Assembly (NCBI GenBank): GCA_035048495.1
Contig: CM068553.1
Span: forward strand, 22,941,190 to 23,005,189
From: Euptelea pleiosperma
Taxonomy: Eukaryota; Streptophyta; Magnoliopsida; Ranunculales; Eupteleaceae
Direction: 5' to 3'
Length of the DNA: 64,000 nt
Shown: positions 1-11,452 of the stretch, piece after piece
Numbering within the stretch: the first letter of the stretch is position 1
How the letters are laid out: each line of letters begins with the position of its first letter
The notes under the pieces: model-generated
Databases searched by the model: none
The model's input: only the letters and a program-made list of their open reading frames with translations
What the model was told of the DNA's origin: nothing
Translations under genes and position numbers: made by a program

Positions 1-962
1 TCTCTTTTCTTAATGCGTTGTTGTTGCTCACTTGGACAGCAACGTAGGGCATGTAAAAAAACCCCCCAACACTATTCTCAGTAGTGTTCTTCATCCATTG
101 CTGGCCGTTGTACTTGAGACTTTTGATGTGTTTACTGAAATGGTAACAGATGCTCAATTTTACTCAAAAGGAAAATTTGAGATATACTGTACCAACATGT
201 TCAAGATGAACAAGCTGCTAGCTAAGCATATTATACGACTTGAACCCTCAAGTACGTGTATGGTGTAAGAGATGCAAAATCTTCAATTCCTAATGTAACC
301 TCGATGAAGTTATTTGAACTTTGTTGTAGTGGAAAGATATTTGAAGTATAACTTATGCATTCTCGACTGTACTTAGTACTTTATAAATGGAAATCTTTTT
401 GGGGTTCTCAATCTTATTTGGTCCCCCATATCCTACTAGTAACACAACATTTAATGATTGCAATCATCCAATCAGTAAAAAGCTTAATTCTCTTGAAATA
501 TATACGTGGTTTATTCTTTATTGCAACAGGTTGAATTATCTATATTTTACATAATATTTTTTCAATTAAAAACAATTAGCAATGGACATAGTATGTCGCT
601 ATTTGCAACGGACTGTTCCCACAGTGACTCACAGAGAGACATTTGTGCCATACTAAAGCCGTTAGTATTTGTGACGGATTAGATCTGTCAACCAACCATA
701 GCAATAACTATTTCTACCTTGACAACTTTAATCTCTCACAATACGAGTGGTGACCCCCTCTTTTGCGATGAATGACACGATTAAATGACAATGAAAATGC
801 TTCTATATGATACCGAGTATCACACTTCACTACTTGAGTCGTTATAGTGTCTTTGGTCCTATGGATACATAGACCTAGGAAATTTCAACATCTAGGTTAA
901 TGATATAGAAGTGTATCCTAGATGGAGTTAGATCAAGCTAGGTAAAAAACCAAGTTTTCAAG

Positions 963-1290
963 CTATAGTCGACGCCCAAATCGGGCAAACAAAGTCCGAA
1001 TCTCCCAAAACTTCTTCCAACACTTCAAATGTGTCGAAATAAATGTGATTGAAGAGATGGGATCAAAATCAGAGGTCCGATTGAAAAATTGCAGTCAATT
1101 ATAGGTTTAGGCATTTCACAGTTATAACTTAAGTTCATTTCGGGATTTCAACGCCAAAATTGGTCGAACGAGTTCCAAATCTCCCAAAACCTCTTCCAGT
1201 ACTTCAAATGTATATGAGGAGTTGGGGTCAAAATCAAAGGTACGATTGGGAAACTATAGTTAGTTATAGGTTTAGGCAATTCGTTAAACT
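963..1290. repeat. Diverged tandem duplication, unit about 180 bp
   Basis: Two adjacent segments share the same order of words: a CAACGCC/CGACGCC start, then TCCCAAAACTTCTTCC-like and GGTTTAGGCA-like stretches. The first copy starts near 969 and the second near 1149. The copies differ at many positions and the second lacks a short internal part. No coding potential is seen. It lies inside CACTA element III. Confidence 0.6.
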
Positions 1291-1698
1291 TTTAGCAATG
1301 GTCAATGGCCGTCGCTATATGTATGCTTTAGCGGCAGTGAACACTGTAAGGAATATTTTCAAATTCAATTTGGCAAAGATTCTGTTTGACATAAAAAAAA
1401 TTCTTGTAACCATTCCTATGAGCACCAGTGTAGTGTGGAGATATCGTGGTACGAATACTTCGCCGACTACTTGAAGACTAGAAGACAGAGACAACAAGAA
1501 TCAGACGGTTGACGACAGGAGCCATCTGAGTAACTGCCCATTTGTCGATTATAGATCGTATACGCTCGATTAGGAAGGTAAGTGACTAAGTGACTTAGCT
1601 ACCATAGGAATAGGTTTAAAATTAATAAAATATAATGGTCAAACCTAGTCTTTGGACAGACCCGAGTCTGAGTCAAAGATATTGACTTATGAGAGAGT

Positions 1699-2040
1699 CT
1701 GATCAATTGGAACTTGTCCAATCGATTGGAGGACTCTATGAAATCGATTGGAAGCTACGAGGTAGAATAATATATAAGCCCAATCAATTGGAGACTCTGT
1801 GAAAACGATTGGAGTCTGTGAGGCAGAACATGTTTAAAGCCAAATCAATTGGAGACTCTATGAAATCGATTGGAGCCTTCGGGAAAGAAACTTATTTGAG
1901 GCCAATCAATTGGAGACCTCTGTGTAATCGATTGGAGCCTACGGAACAGGAAATTTATTGAAGCCAATCGATTGGACACTTATACCCAATCGATTGGACA
2001 TGGCCCAATCGATTGGACCCAAAGTACAATCGATTGGACT
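1699..2040. repeat. Array of the 12-bp palindrome CCAATCGATTGG in the LTR
   Basis: About fifteen perfect or near-perfect copies of CCAATCGATTGG (self-complementary) are spaced roughly 15-45 bp apart upstream of the TATA box. Variants such as CCAATCAATTGG show decay. Equivalent arrays occur at 11790-12160 and 31365-31765. The position in U3 suggests a repeated protein-binding or regulatory site, but that is inference. Confidence 0.85.
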
Positions 2041-2121
2041 TAGCACGAACTTAGTCTTTCTCAGATCCGAAATTCTTGGTTCCACTCTCCCACGTTCTAT
2101 ACAACTCAGGGTCATGAATTC

Positions 2122-2129
2122 TATAAATA
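2122..2129 (+). promoter_or_regulatory. TATA box of the Sirevirus LTR
   Basis: TATAAATA lies directly downstream of the palindrome array. It is conserved at 12240-12247 and 31842-31849 in the other two LTR copies, in the same context (GAATTC before it). The transcript start would be about 30 bp downstream, but this is inferred. Confidence 0.7.
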
Positions 2130-2969
2130 CAAACTTTCTATACCTTCTCTAAATACACACAGAGACACAGAGTGACTCAATACTTCAAGAAAGAGAAGAG
2201 GTTTATTTATTAGACTATCCATTCGAAGAGCAATAAGCTTATTTTTCATTCACATCTTGTGAGCTTGTTCCTTTTCTTGATCAAAGCCAAGTGCTTGATC
2301 CATTCCTCAGCTTAGGTCCATCACTTATATATTTGACCTAGTAGCCTGAGTGTACCAGTGTGACTCAACACCTTTGAGCAATTTAGAGTTCAGGGTGTAC
2401 TGAATCCTTCACCTTCTGTAAAGGCGGGAGTGTTGAGAAGTAAGATCGGAGCAGCCGATCGACTGTAGGTTTGGGGTGTACCAAACTGAACAAGCAGACA
2501 AGGCTTCTTAGCTGGAAGGGCGCACATGGATTCATAGTGTTGATTCAGATGACGCAGACGCATCGACAGTAGGCCTTTGCTAAGGTTGGAAACTGTATTT
2601 GCAACGGTACTGCATAAGCAACCTTTGTTTCGTTTAACATTTTAGTTAGTGATACTTTCCTTCTGGACGTGGTCCCGTAGTTTTTCCTTGGCTAAGGTTT
2701 CCACATAAAAATCTCATCTTGTGTGATTATTTGTTTGTATTCCGCTATCTATCTTGATTAGACCAAACGATGAACAGAAAATATACCACGGAGGTATATT
2801 CGATTTGAGTCGGTTGTGATAATCTTTTATCAAACAACTAAGGCATGCGATTTTGTTCCCCTACCATAGACTAGTAAAACTGTGTAGGTATAATTAATTT
2901 TTAAATACCTAATCAACCCCCCTTTCTAGGTATATTGGATTAATGAGAACGGACTAGTGTTATTTCAAT

Positions 2970-2981
2970 TGGTATCAAAGC
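2970..2981 (+). other. Primer binding site (initiator methionine tRNA type)
   Basis: TGGTATCAAAGC begins two bases after the 5' LTR. It differs by one base from TGGTATCAGAGC, the usual complement of plant initiator tRNA-Met used by Copia elements. Confidence 0.88.
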
Positions 2982-3068
2982 GGGTTATTCTATTTAAGGT
3001 TTAATCACCTGAATTTAGATTCTTGTGAAACCAATCCATTTTCATTAATTTGTCAAAATACAAAGAGA

Positions 3069-5014
3069 ATGTAGAAACACATCCACACCTCCATTGTTTG
3101 ATGGAGAAGACTATGCCTATTGAAAGGCTAAGATGAGGGCTTTTCTAAAGTCTATTGATGAAAGAGTATGGATGTCTGTAGTGGATGGTTGGTCACCACC
3201 CACAATGGCTGTAGGAGATAAAACCATTCTGAAACCAAAAGCCGACTGGAGCAAAGAGGACATAGGTTGTTGTTTTTTAAATAGCAAAGGGCTAAATGCT
3301 ATTTTTAATGCGGTTGATAAAAATGAGTTTCGAATAATCTCTACTTGTCCTTTGGCTAAAGAAGCATGGGACATTCTTAGAGTCACCAACGAAGAAATGC
3401 CGACTGTTAAAATCTCTAAACTTCAAATACTGACTACTAAGTTCGAATCCATGAGAATGGAGGAAAATGATACTTTCACTGAGTTCTATGCCCAACTTAG
3501 TGATATTGTGAACTCTGCACACAACTTGGGTGAAATAATTCCCGAATCCAAAGTTGTTCGAAAAATTTTGAGATCCTTACCTGATAGATTTCAGCCTAAG
3601 GGAACTGCTATTGAGGAGAGCAAGGATGTTGACTCTCTCAAAATTGATGAGCTGGTTGGGTCTCTACAAACTTATGAGATGAATTTGAGACAACCAAAGA
3701 AATCAAAAGGTATTTCCTTTAAAGTTTTTGAAGCTCAAGATTCAGAGTCAGATGTTGACTCTGAAGTTGAAATGACATTATTTGTGAAAAAGTTCAAAAA
3801 GTTTTTTTGTTCTAAAAACAATAGAGTTAAGAACAATAAAACTTTTGATAAATCCAAAAAACATGCTAGACCTCATGAGAGATGTAGCAGAAGTGAAAGG
3901 AACCCTAGGGAAAGCCGCTCAAGCAAACCCCAATGTTTCAAATGTAAGGGTTTTGGTCACTTTGCTAATGTTTGCCTAAACAAAGAAGAATATAAGGGCA
4001 AGGCAAATGCTTCCAATGCCACATGGGATGAAGAATTAGAAGACCATTCTGATGATTCAGATAGTAATAAAAAGATTGATAAGTATACAGCTTTTGTTGT
4101 TCGGTTTGATAGTCCCTATGGATCTCATGGAGAATCCAAGAAAAGTGATGATGAGAGTTCGGAAGACTCTTATAATGGGGACTCAGATGACTCGGTAGTT
4201 GGTGTGAAAGAACTGTACGAGGAATTAATAAAGTTCATTAAAGTTAATAAAGTTTTATCTGACAGAGTTAAATGTCTTGACTCTGAAAATGCGGCCTTAT
4301 TGATTGACACTGAAAAATTAAAAGTGTTGATTACTGTTTTAGAGCAAGAAAATGAATCTCTGCTAAAAAGGAACAAGTTACTGGAAAGTGAATTCCAAAC
4401 TTGTTTGACACAAGGAATCCCTGGAAAATGAGCTTCTTAAATCTAAGAGGGATGTGTCAGGATTCTTATCTAGCTCAGTAAAGCTTGATGAGATTCTACG
4501 TGTGGAAAAAGTCTATGGAGACAAACAAGGTTTGGGTTACAAACAAAATCAAGAAAAAGGGTCTTCTTCTAAGATGATTTTTGTTAAGGCTCAAACTATT
4601 CCCACTCAGATCAATGACCAAATCAAAGTTGTCAAAAGCATTTGTCATTGTACGTACTGCAAAAACGTAGGTCATGTGATTAGAGACTGTCATAAACTGA
4701 GAAAAGGACATCAAAATTCTCTAGAGAAAGAGGTGAACTTAACTCAGAATGTGAAGAGTCAAAGATTTCCTATGAAGGCACATTATGAGATAAACAATTT
4801 GGATGTGCTATCTAGGAAGATGAAAGACCTTCTGGAAAGGTCTAGAGAATTAATCAATGAGATTGAATCTCTTGAGAAATTCAAGCGTCCTCAGAGTTCT
4901 GTAACTGAAAAGAGGAGAGATCCTAAGAGAACTAGTCTATCTACTAAAATCACATTTGTGTGGATTAGAAAAGATTCTCTGAAGGAGAACTGTCCTAAAA
5001 AGTTCAATCTCTGA
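3069..5014 (+). pseudogene. Sirevirus gag, broken by one nonsense codon and one frameshift
   Basis: The N-terminus resembles the Copia-type gag polyprotein (UBN2 family). The main open frame runs 3133-4431, but the family-typical start lies upstream in the same frame, and codon 3121-3123 is TGA where tryptophan is expected. A CCHC zinc knuckle (CFKCKGFGHFANVC) is at about 3934-3975. It is followed by an acidic Ser/Asp region and a coiled-coil-like Leu/Glu stretch. A one-base shift near 4413 moves the reading into the frame that holds 4454-5014, where a second knuckle (CTYCKNVGHVIRDC) and a Lys-rich tail sit. Two knuckles separated by a coiled coil fit Sirevirus gag. Translation ends at 5014 where protease should begin. 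Confidence 0.85.
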
Positions 5015-5239
5015 GCATTGTGTTCACTATCCCTTCGTGTTTTCCATTCTTATTATCTGTGGAAGGTTTTTTTTTGTTTTTTTTTGTTTTTGATTTTGCT
5101 TTGTTTTGAAGAATAAAAATTGAAAATTTTTCAGAAAATCAAAAGATCAATTATTCAGAAATATGTTAAAATTAGTATATACGAGTTTGATGAGCAGTAA
5201 TTCTTGAGAACATTCAAAAAACAAGAACTTAACTATGTT
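5015..5239. other. Noncoding stub between gag and the inserted solo LTR
   Basis: The stretch is AT-rich with T-runs at about 5067-5087. No protease or integrase signature is seen in any frame. Confidence 0.5.
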
Positions 5240-5244
5240 GGTAC

Positions 5245-8130
5245 TGAAAGTAGGATTTTTCCGCGTCGTTGGTTACGGAAACCCTAAGTCCAACAAGATT
5301 TGTAAATTGATCTGGTTCTTAAATCCTGCAAAATTTTAGATCTTTGTATAGGGATTCGTGTCGGATGTCGATCCGCACTCGGGGTTAGTTCATGCAACCA
5401 AGAACATAAAATGACGAATTTTTATCAGAACTATGGAGAGGTGAGAGTGGTGGAGAGTTAGGGATTGAAAACATTCTTTTGAGTTGATTGCTGCAAACCA
5501 TGAACTACAATATTAATGAAAAAGAGGCGAAATATCCAAATAACTCCGAAGAACTTTCATAACATCAAAATTCATTACAATGCTTAGATAAATCTTAAAC
5601 TATGATAAAACAATTAATCAACTGGAAAGCAATTAAAAAAACACGAAAATAGATGAGAGAGAAAAAGGAAGAGAATGAGATTTCTAGAGAGAGAAAGAGA
5701 CGAAGGAGAGAGAACGCTAGAGAGAATTAGAGAGAGAAACTAAGGGAGGAGAGAGAAAGTGAGAAATATAGAACCCTAAAGAGAGATAGATCTAGAGAGA
5801 GAAAGTAAAAGAGAGGGAGGTAAAACTAGTGAGAGAAAGTTCTAAAACCTAGAAAGAGAAAAGAGAGTAAAGAGATTACCTTGGGTAGCTTATCGAAGAA
5901 TCGGGATTGGCCGGCAAAGATTTGCCGGAGATGCATGGTGGGAAGAACACGAGGTGCAAGCTAGCCACGTGGTGACTGTGGGTGGCTCTCGGCCGAGCCA
6001 TGGAAGATGGAGAAATTCGAATGGCAATGGAGGATGTACAGTCCAGCGGCTATGAAGGAGATCACACTGGTTCTTGTGAGAGAGGAGCACTTACCGTTGA
6101 GAGGGTTGCAGGCTCATCGTGGGAGTAGCGGGCTGTAATTTGAGGTGATGCACGTCGGTGCTTGGAAGAAGAAACGCTGGATGAACGTTTTACAAGTTGC
6201 AAACCCCCATAACCAGCAAATAGAGAAGACGAACTCGTATGTAGAGGAGGAGAGCACGTTGGTGTGGAAGAAGACCAGCAGGTTGGGGCGGTGATATTGC
6301 ACACCACATGCAAGAGAGGTGAATAGGGCAGCAGCGTGATGTTTTTGTTGCAGGCCAAAGGCTGCTGCCTGTTAAGTGATGAAGGTGTAAGAGAGGACGG
6401 CTATGATGGATCTAACGATGGTGGCTGTTGGAAAACAGCCACCGTGTAGGATCAATATAGAAGGCAGTAGTGGTAGGAGGCAGTGATCGCCGGTCAAGGT
6501 GGGAAGAGAATGGGAGAGGGATGAGAACGTGTGGAAGAGAGGTGGGCCCAAGAGAGAGCTTTGCCGTCGTTAATGGCAGCTGTGGGTGGTGTCTCTAACC
6601 GAACCAGATCTGGTTCTTGGAGTTGAAATAGTAGTGGATGAACGGTGGTGGATTCACGGTGGTTGCTTGCTGCTGGAGATGAAGAACGGCCGGAGCAGAG
6701 AGAGGAGAGAGAGGCGGACTGGACTGGACTGGTTGGGGGGCGCTGCCGGCCGGAGTTGCAGGCTGCAACTCCGATAGAAACGGTAATAATAATGACGAAA
6801 ACGAAAATAAAATAAAATAAAATAAATGAGAAGATGGAGGAGGAAGAAGAAGAAGAAGAAGAAGAAGAAGAAGAAGAAGAAGAAGAAGAAGAAGAAGGAG
6901 AAGGAGAAGAACCAGATGGCCGGAGTTGCTGCCTGCAACTCCGGCGAAGATCGAAGAAGAAGAAGAAGAAGAAGATGGAAGAAGAAGAAAAAAGAAGGAG
7001 AAGAAGCTGATGAAAACGTCGGGGGAGTTTTGGGGGAAGGAGAGGAGAAGAAAAGAGGGGGATTAGGGTTCGAACGAACCCCTCTCCTTCTCCTTTTAAA
7101 GCTCCCTATTTCCATTAATGGAAATAGGGTGTATTTTTGAAATAAAAAAAATAATTTTTTTTTTTTTTTTTTTTTAAGTAAAAATCTACTTTTCTATAGG
7201 GAATCTCCCCAATTAGTGGACCCCCCGTTTTTTTGAAATTTAATTAAAATTCTTTGGAAATTCACGGGGTCCACTAACTGGTCGGACAGCGGGTCGATGA
7301 TGATGGGCCCGGCTACTGGCCCACATGGATTTGTGATGTCCATTGTCTCACAAGATGATGTGACAGACGGTCTGATGGCGATCGGATGGATGGTGACTTG
7401 ATTGGGACTCAGATTGGTGGATCGACAGATCTAGAGAGATCCAACGGTCTGATTGAAGATCCAACGGTCAGAAAGCTAAGGGAGATGAGATAGAGCTGAT
7501 GGGCAGGAGTTCTGGGGTTAGGTCAGTAGATTCGAGGACCGAGAGATGAAGAGAGAGAGAGAATAAGGAGAGATGAGAGAGAAAGTATCAGAAAATAGAG
7601 AGAAAAGCACTGGCGGAGGGTCTGGAACCCTGGTCTTCACTGTGACCATCCTCACGCTTCTCCAGTAGAGTCGACTATCATTCTTTGCTGACTCATGTGG
7701 CTTTAAACGCTTTGGTCCGTCTCTTGGTCATTGGCTCTCCTACTCTCTTCGTTCTTTGGGCTGGCTTTTTGGTCCTCTTATTCAGCCCATATTTGGCCCA
7801 TATCTTCTAGTCATAGCATGTGGGCTCTTTAAGCTTTGATAATGGGCTTTCCTGATCGATGTGGGCTTGCAAGTCTCGAGAATTGTCCCATCGGGGTTTC
7901 CTGCGACAGAAGAAGCGCGTAATGAGACTCTATTAGAATGACTTCATGTCTAGACTTTCGAAAATGTGTTTAATGCATGCAAATATACCATTTCGTCCAG
8001 AAAAGTGTGTTCTACGCAACAAAAGAGACTCTTACGTAGAAAAGTAGATAAATAGAGTATTTTAACGTGGGAGAATGCAATAACGCTAAAAGGATAATTG
8101 CTTAAAATAAGCACTTTTGAGCGAATATCA
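5245..8130 (+). mobile_element. Solo LTR of a large-LTR family (copy 1), inserted in the Sirevirus
   Basis: The segment starts TGAAAGTAGGA and ends GCGAATATCA (TG...CA). It is flanked by the perfect 5-bp duplication GGTAC at 5240-5244 and 8131-8135. The same sequence, with the same ends and a different duplication, occurs at 32294-35030 and in reverse at 47693-49229. The two ends of the element do not match each other, so it is not LTR-internal-LTR; a solo LTR from LTR recombination is the simplest reading. Inside are GA-rich tracts, a (GAA)n array at 6843-6900 and poly-T at 7155-7175. Long frames at 6654-7115 and 6826-7140 are low-complexity artefacts. A Gypsy origin is a guess. Confidence 0.8.
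6837..6980. repeat. (GAA)n microsatellite in solo LTR copy 1
   Basis: There is an almost pure GAA/AAG run of about 60 bp, then a 40-bp spacer and a second short GAA run. The same place in copy 2 (33688-33757) holds a similar array of different length, so the tract is ancestral to the family. Confidence 0.85.
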
Positions 8131-8135
8131 GGTAC

Positions 8136-9070
8136 AATTTTGATAATCTCAGTATTATATCTTTTAATTATTATGATTGGTCAATTTTACTAGTGTGCAT
8201 TAGAAGATTATTGAAATAGTATATCTCATATTTTTCACATGCACACTGATTATTTCTGTGGGAATAGATTTGATAGAGGTGTGAGATCTTGTATTATTAG
8301 AATTTAAAATAAACCTCTACTGACTATAACTTCAAATTAGTAGTGTTCCTGCCTTCAGTTGATTTCGAAACTGCACTATAGTCGACTGTTGGCCTCCCAA
8401 TGTGAGTTATTGTTCTAAGGAAAAAGCTACCTCCAAAAATTAGTGAGAAAGCCATCTGTATGGCCCTGTTTGAAATTGAAATCTGATTCTCATTGTTGTA
8501 GAAAAGGGTTACCTACATGGAGAGTGAAATCTACCTATATTCAAAGTGAATAAAAAGGGTGTAAAAGATAGCCAATTTGCTAAAAAAATTCTTATCCATC
8601 AGCAAATACCCGTTTACATGAGTGTATGTAAGAACCCTTAATAACTCTAATGAGGATTTTATGATCGGATACAGAATAGTTCTAGATTCTAATTTTTATG
8701 AGAAATTATTACTAAAATCTATTTTGTACCACAGATAAAATCATATCACTTACACTTGATGATATTACTGTTGAAATTTGAATCTATAATTACTAGTGAT
8801 TTGTGACTTACACTAATGTCTAAAAGAGTTGATATTTCTGATGAAGCAAAAGATTGAACTAATGTGTTAATTATTTTTTCTTCAATAAACTCAGTGTTTA
8901 ATGCATATCAAGATTGATTCATGAATTGTATTCTAACATTTTTTTAAATATTGTCTTGTTGTATTATCTTTTCATGAGCCATTTTAAAAATGAGATTTGG
9001 TTTGAAAAGATTTTATTGGGGATCCTGGAGAATGAGCCTATTGGTTTTAAAGATTAAAAAATATTTTTTT
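8136..9070. other. Sirevirus internal region with no recognisable coding
   Basis: AT-rich sequence continues the retrotransposon after the solo LTR. All frames are closed and no RT, RNase H or integrase motif is visible. It is what remains between gag and the env-like gene. Confidence 0.5.
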
Positions 9071-9073
9071 TCA

Positions 9074-9290
9074 AGCCATAGTCCATTCGATTGGACTCTA
9101 CAGACCAATCAATCAGACATCTCCAATCGATTGGAGAGTACGGCCCAATCAATTGGCTTTGCTCCAATCGATTGGCGACTTAATCCAATCGATTGGACAG
9201 TGCGGCATTCATTTTTATAAAACCCAAAATAGGTCATTTTCAACCCCAATCGATCCAATCGCCTCTCAGATTTCTCCCAATCAATCGTAG
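9074..9290. repeat. Second palindrome array, directly upstream of the env-like ORF
   Basis: At least six CCAATCGATTGG-type motifs (several perfect at about 9123-9200) lie 170-390 bp before the env-like ATG at 9459. The same palindrome fills the LTR U3, so the internal array may mark a second regulatory region, for instance for a subgenomic env-like transcript. The function is inferred. Confidence 0.8.
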
Positions 9291-9458
9291 GTGCCGGATC
9301 TACTGTTCCCATACTATTTTGTGGAGTAATTCTCTCAATTTCTCCGATTTTCTACTTCATCTTCTTCGTTGGGATTTGGGGTTTTTAAGTGAAAATGGAG
9401 ATGTTTTGGTATTTTCTTCCATTTCTGGTTCTTATATTTTCTACCATTTCTGGTTCTT

Positions 9459-10808
9459 ATGGCAACAAATCCTCGTCGTAGAAAAGCGATTGTGGTCTCA
9501 GAAGAGGAGAGTGGTGATAATGAACCCCTTGTACCATGGACCCAATCTCGCAAAAAATGAGGTGGTCGACTCAGTGGTTCACGTCATTCCGAACAAGGCG
9601 AATCCTCTCGAGGCTCTAAGAGAGCTTGTTCCCGGGGTCATTCTGGACATACAGAGATTCCTTCGGTGAGTGCTCCCATTTCTCCATTTCTTTCTAATTC
9701 AGCTAGGGATCGTTTTGATCATTTCGCTGTTCGCAAATTCACTACTAAGAAAGTAGTTGAATTTAGCACTATTATGGGTTCTACGGTTCATTCTATTTTC
9801 TTATCTCGTGAGTGGATCCCTGTTACTCGTCTGAACATCACATCCCATTTTATCCTATCTTGGTGAAACTATTTTATGCCAACATGCATTCCATTCAGTG
9901 TGATGATCAGGATGAGCTATCCTTTCAGATTTATGTCTCTGGGGCTCACCTGACTACTACCCCTGATCTAATATCTACCTTGTTTGACATACCTCATCCT
10001 TCTGCTCCACATGAGTACCTTCCAAGGACTCATGTTTTGACGACTGACGAAGCCATCTTGACTGAGACTCTCACTAGACAGTCCTTTGATTGGAGTACAT
10101 TTATTCCCCTTACATCTCTTCTGCCTGAGTATCGGTTGGCACCTCATTTGTGGGTACAACATTGATCCACCTGGACATGGGGCACAGGTGAACATTGATC
10201 GTCTTCAGCATCTATATCATCTGGGTACTGGGTTTGTTATTGATCTTCCGAGGTTCATGTTTAGAGTCATGGTTAGAGTGGGTAGCCAGTTGGCTAACCA
10301 TCCGTGTCTTTCATTTCCTCTGTTGGTGAGCTCTATCCTTCTACACCTGGATGTACTGATTTTATTTCTGAGGAGGTTTGCTCTTCCATGGGGCCCATTG
10401 GACCTTCCACTCAGGAAGAGCATGTCTCAGGTTCGGAGAGTGACAGAGGTTCCTCCGCACTTCGATGATCTTTTTGATGAGGACTTGGGAGATGACAATG
10501 AGCCAAGCGTCTAGCAGACAGATACTAAGATGCATCCTCCAGAGCCACATCCATCTTTTGTCCAACCTCCAGAGATGCCTGCACCTTACTCATTTGAGTC
10601 TCTTCATCATTAGATGGTGGGATTCGACCAGCGGCTTACGTCTCATGAGAAGCGGATGGCTCAGGGCTTTTACCTTCTAGAGGAGCGTTAGGATGCTGGT
10701 TTCGACTGGATGACTGGCACTCTTACAGATATGAAGCGATATATGGAGTACCAGTTCACCATAATGGGTTTTAGACAGCATCCACCATCCCATGGTCCAA
10801 ATCAATAG
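9459..10808 (+). pseudogene. Sirevirus env-like ORF (putative plant transposon protein domain), broken
   Basis: The ATG at 9459 opens a basic, Ser-rich N-terminus that meets TGA at 9558-9560 and then continues in the same frame to about 9850. A frameshift near 9842 moves to the frame of 9850-10165, another near 10155 to the frame ending 10514, and stop-interrupted coding continues to about 10808. The middle part (about 9690-10300) resembles the domain found in env-like third ORFs of Sireviruses and in related plant transposon proteins. The C-terminal part is acidic and then Gln/Met-rich and probably helical. It lies between the missing pol and the polypurine tracts, the usual env position. 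A real envelope role for such ORFs has not been shown to my knowledge. Confidence 0.65.
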
Positions 10809-10985
10809 GACAGTACTGGTCCATCGGCCTAGCCTCCTAGAGAGATATTTTTTTTAGAGTTATCTGGTGTTTTTTCTATTTTGAGATATTTTGTACATAG
10901 ATAAACTCAGATTTTGTATGGTTATACTCTGGTCGTGTTTATTTGCTTATCTTTTATAGAGTATAAATCAGTTTATGTTATGGAT

Positions 10986-10986
<1 letters not shown>

Positions 10987-11026
<40 letters not shown>
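10987..11026. repeat. (TA)n microsatellite
   Basis: About 20 uninterrupted TA units between the env-like ORF and the polypurine tracts. Confidence 0.9.
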
Positions 11027-11029
<3 letters not shown>

Positions 11030-11100
11030 TTGTTCTTCATGATGATATTCATTGCATGCTTATTATCTGTTTATATTTCTATACCTTTATCAATCTATGT

Positions 11101-11185
11101 CAAAAAGGGGGAGAGAAAATCATAGAGATAAAAATAAGTAGATGCATGAGATAGGGGAGAGAAATTAAGGGAGGGAAAAATTTGT
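11101..11185 (+). other. Upstream extra polypurine tracts
   Basis: AAAAAGGGGGAGAGAAAA near 11103, and further AGGGGAGAGAAAT and AAGGGAGGGAAAAA runs to 11180, precede the LTR-adjacent tract. Repeated polypurine tracts between env-like ORF and 3' LTR are a described Sirevirus trait. Confidence 0.65.
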
Positions 11186-11440
11186 ATTATTTTTTCAATT
11201 TCTCTACTTGTGATGTGCATAATTAACTCACTACATTATAACGATTTATTGATTGTTGATGATATTACATGGTATGTATTATTTGTAGATTGTGCAGGGA
11301 ACATATCAAAAGCTATTCCATTATCTGTTCGATTATCTCCAAGAGAATGTGAGATAGTGAGTGAATCAGGTAAGAGGGTGGGATTGTATTTTTATTGTTT
11401 ACCTTCTATATGATTAAATATTTTTTGTCACGGAATTGCC

Positions 11441-11452
11441 AAAGAGGGAGAT
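11441..11452 (+). other. Polypurine tract for plus-strand priming
   Basis: AAAGAGGGAGAT ends exactly at the first base (TG) of the 3' LTR. Confidence 0.85.

Larger units (their letters stand above)
1345..2967 (+). repeat. 5' LTR of Sirevirus copy A
   Basis: It runs from TGTAAGGAATATTTTC to GTGTTATTTCA. It matches 11453-13083 along its whole length, and also the two halves of the solo LTR at 31022-35427. It contains the palindrome array, a TATA box near 2122 and a C-run (AATCAACCCCCC) near the 3' end. Small differences from the 3' LTR are visible throughout, for example in the AATCGATTGG motifs, so the insertion is not recent. Confidence 0.92.

Noticed and set aside
1958..2152. Frame with repeated NRLD/QSIG/IDWT words
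   Set aside because: It is the translation of the CCAATCGATTGG palindrome array in the LTR, not a protein. Similar frames occur at 9109-9312, 11677-12076 and 31651-31872.
6654..7140. Open frames of 104-153 codons on both strands
   Set aside because: They consist of GAA/TTC repeats and poly-T inside a solo LTR; composition alone keeps them open.
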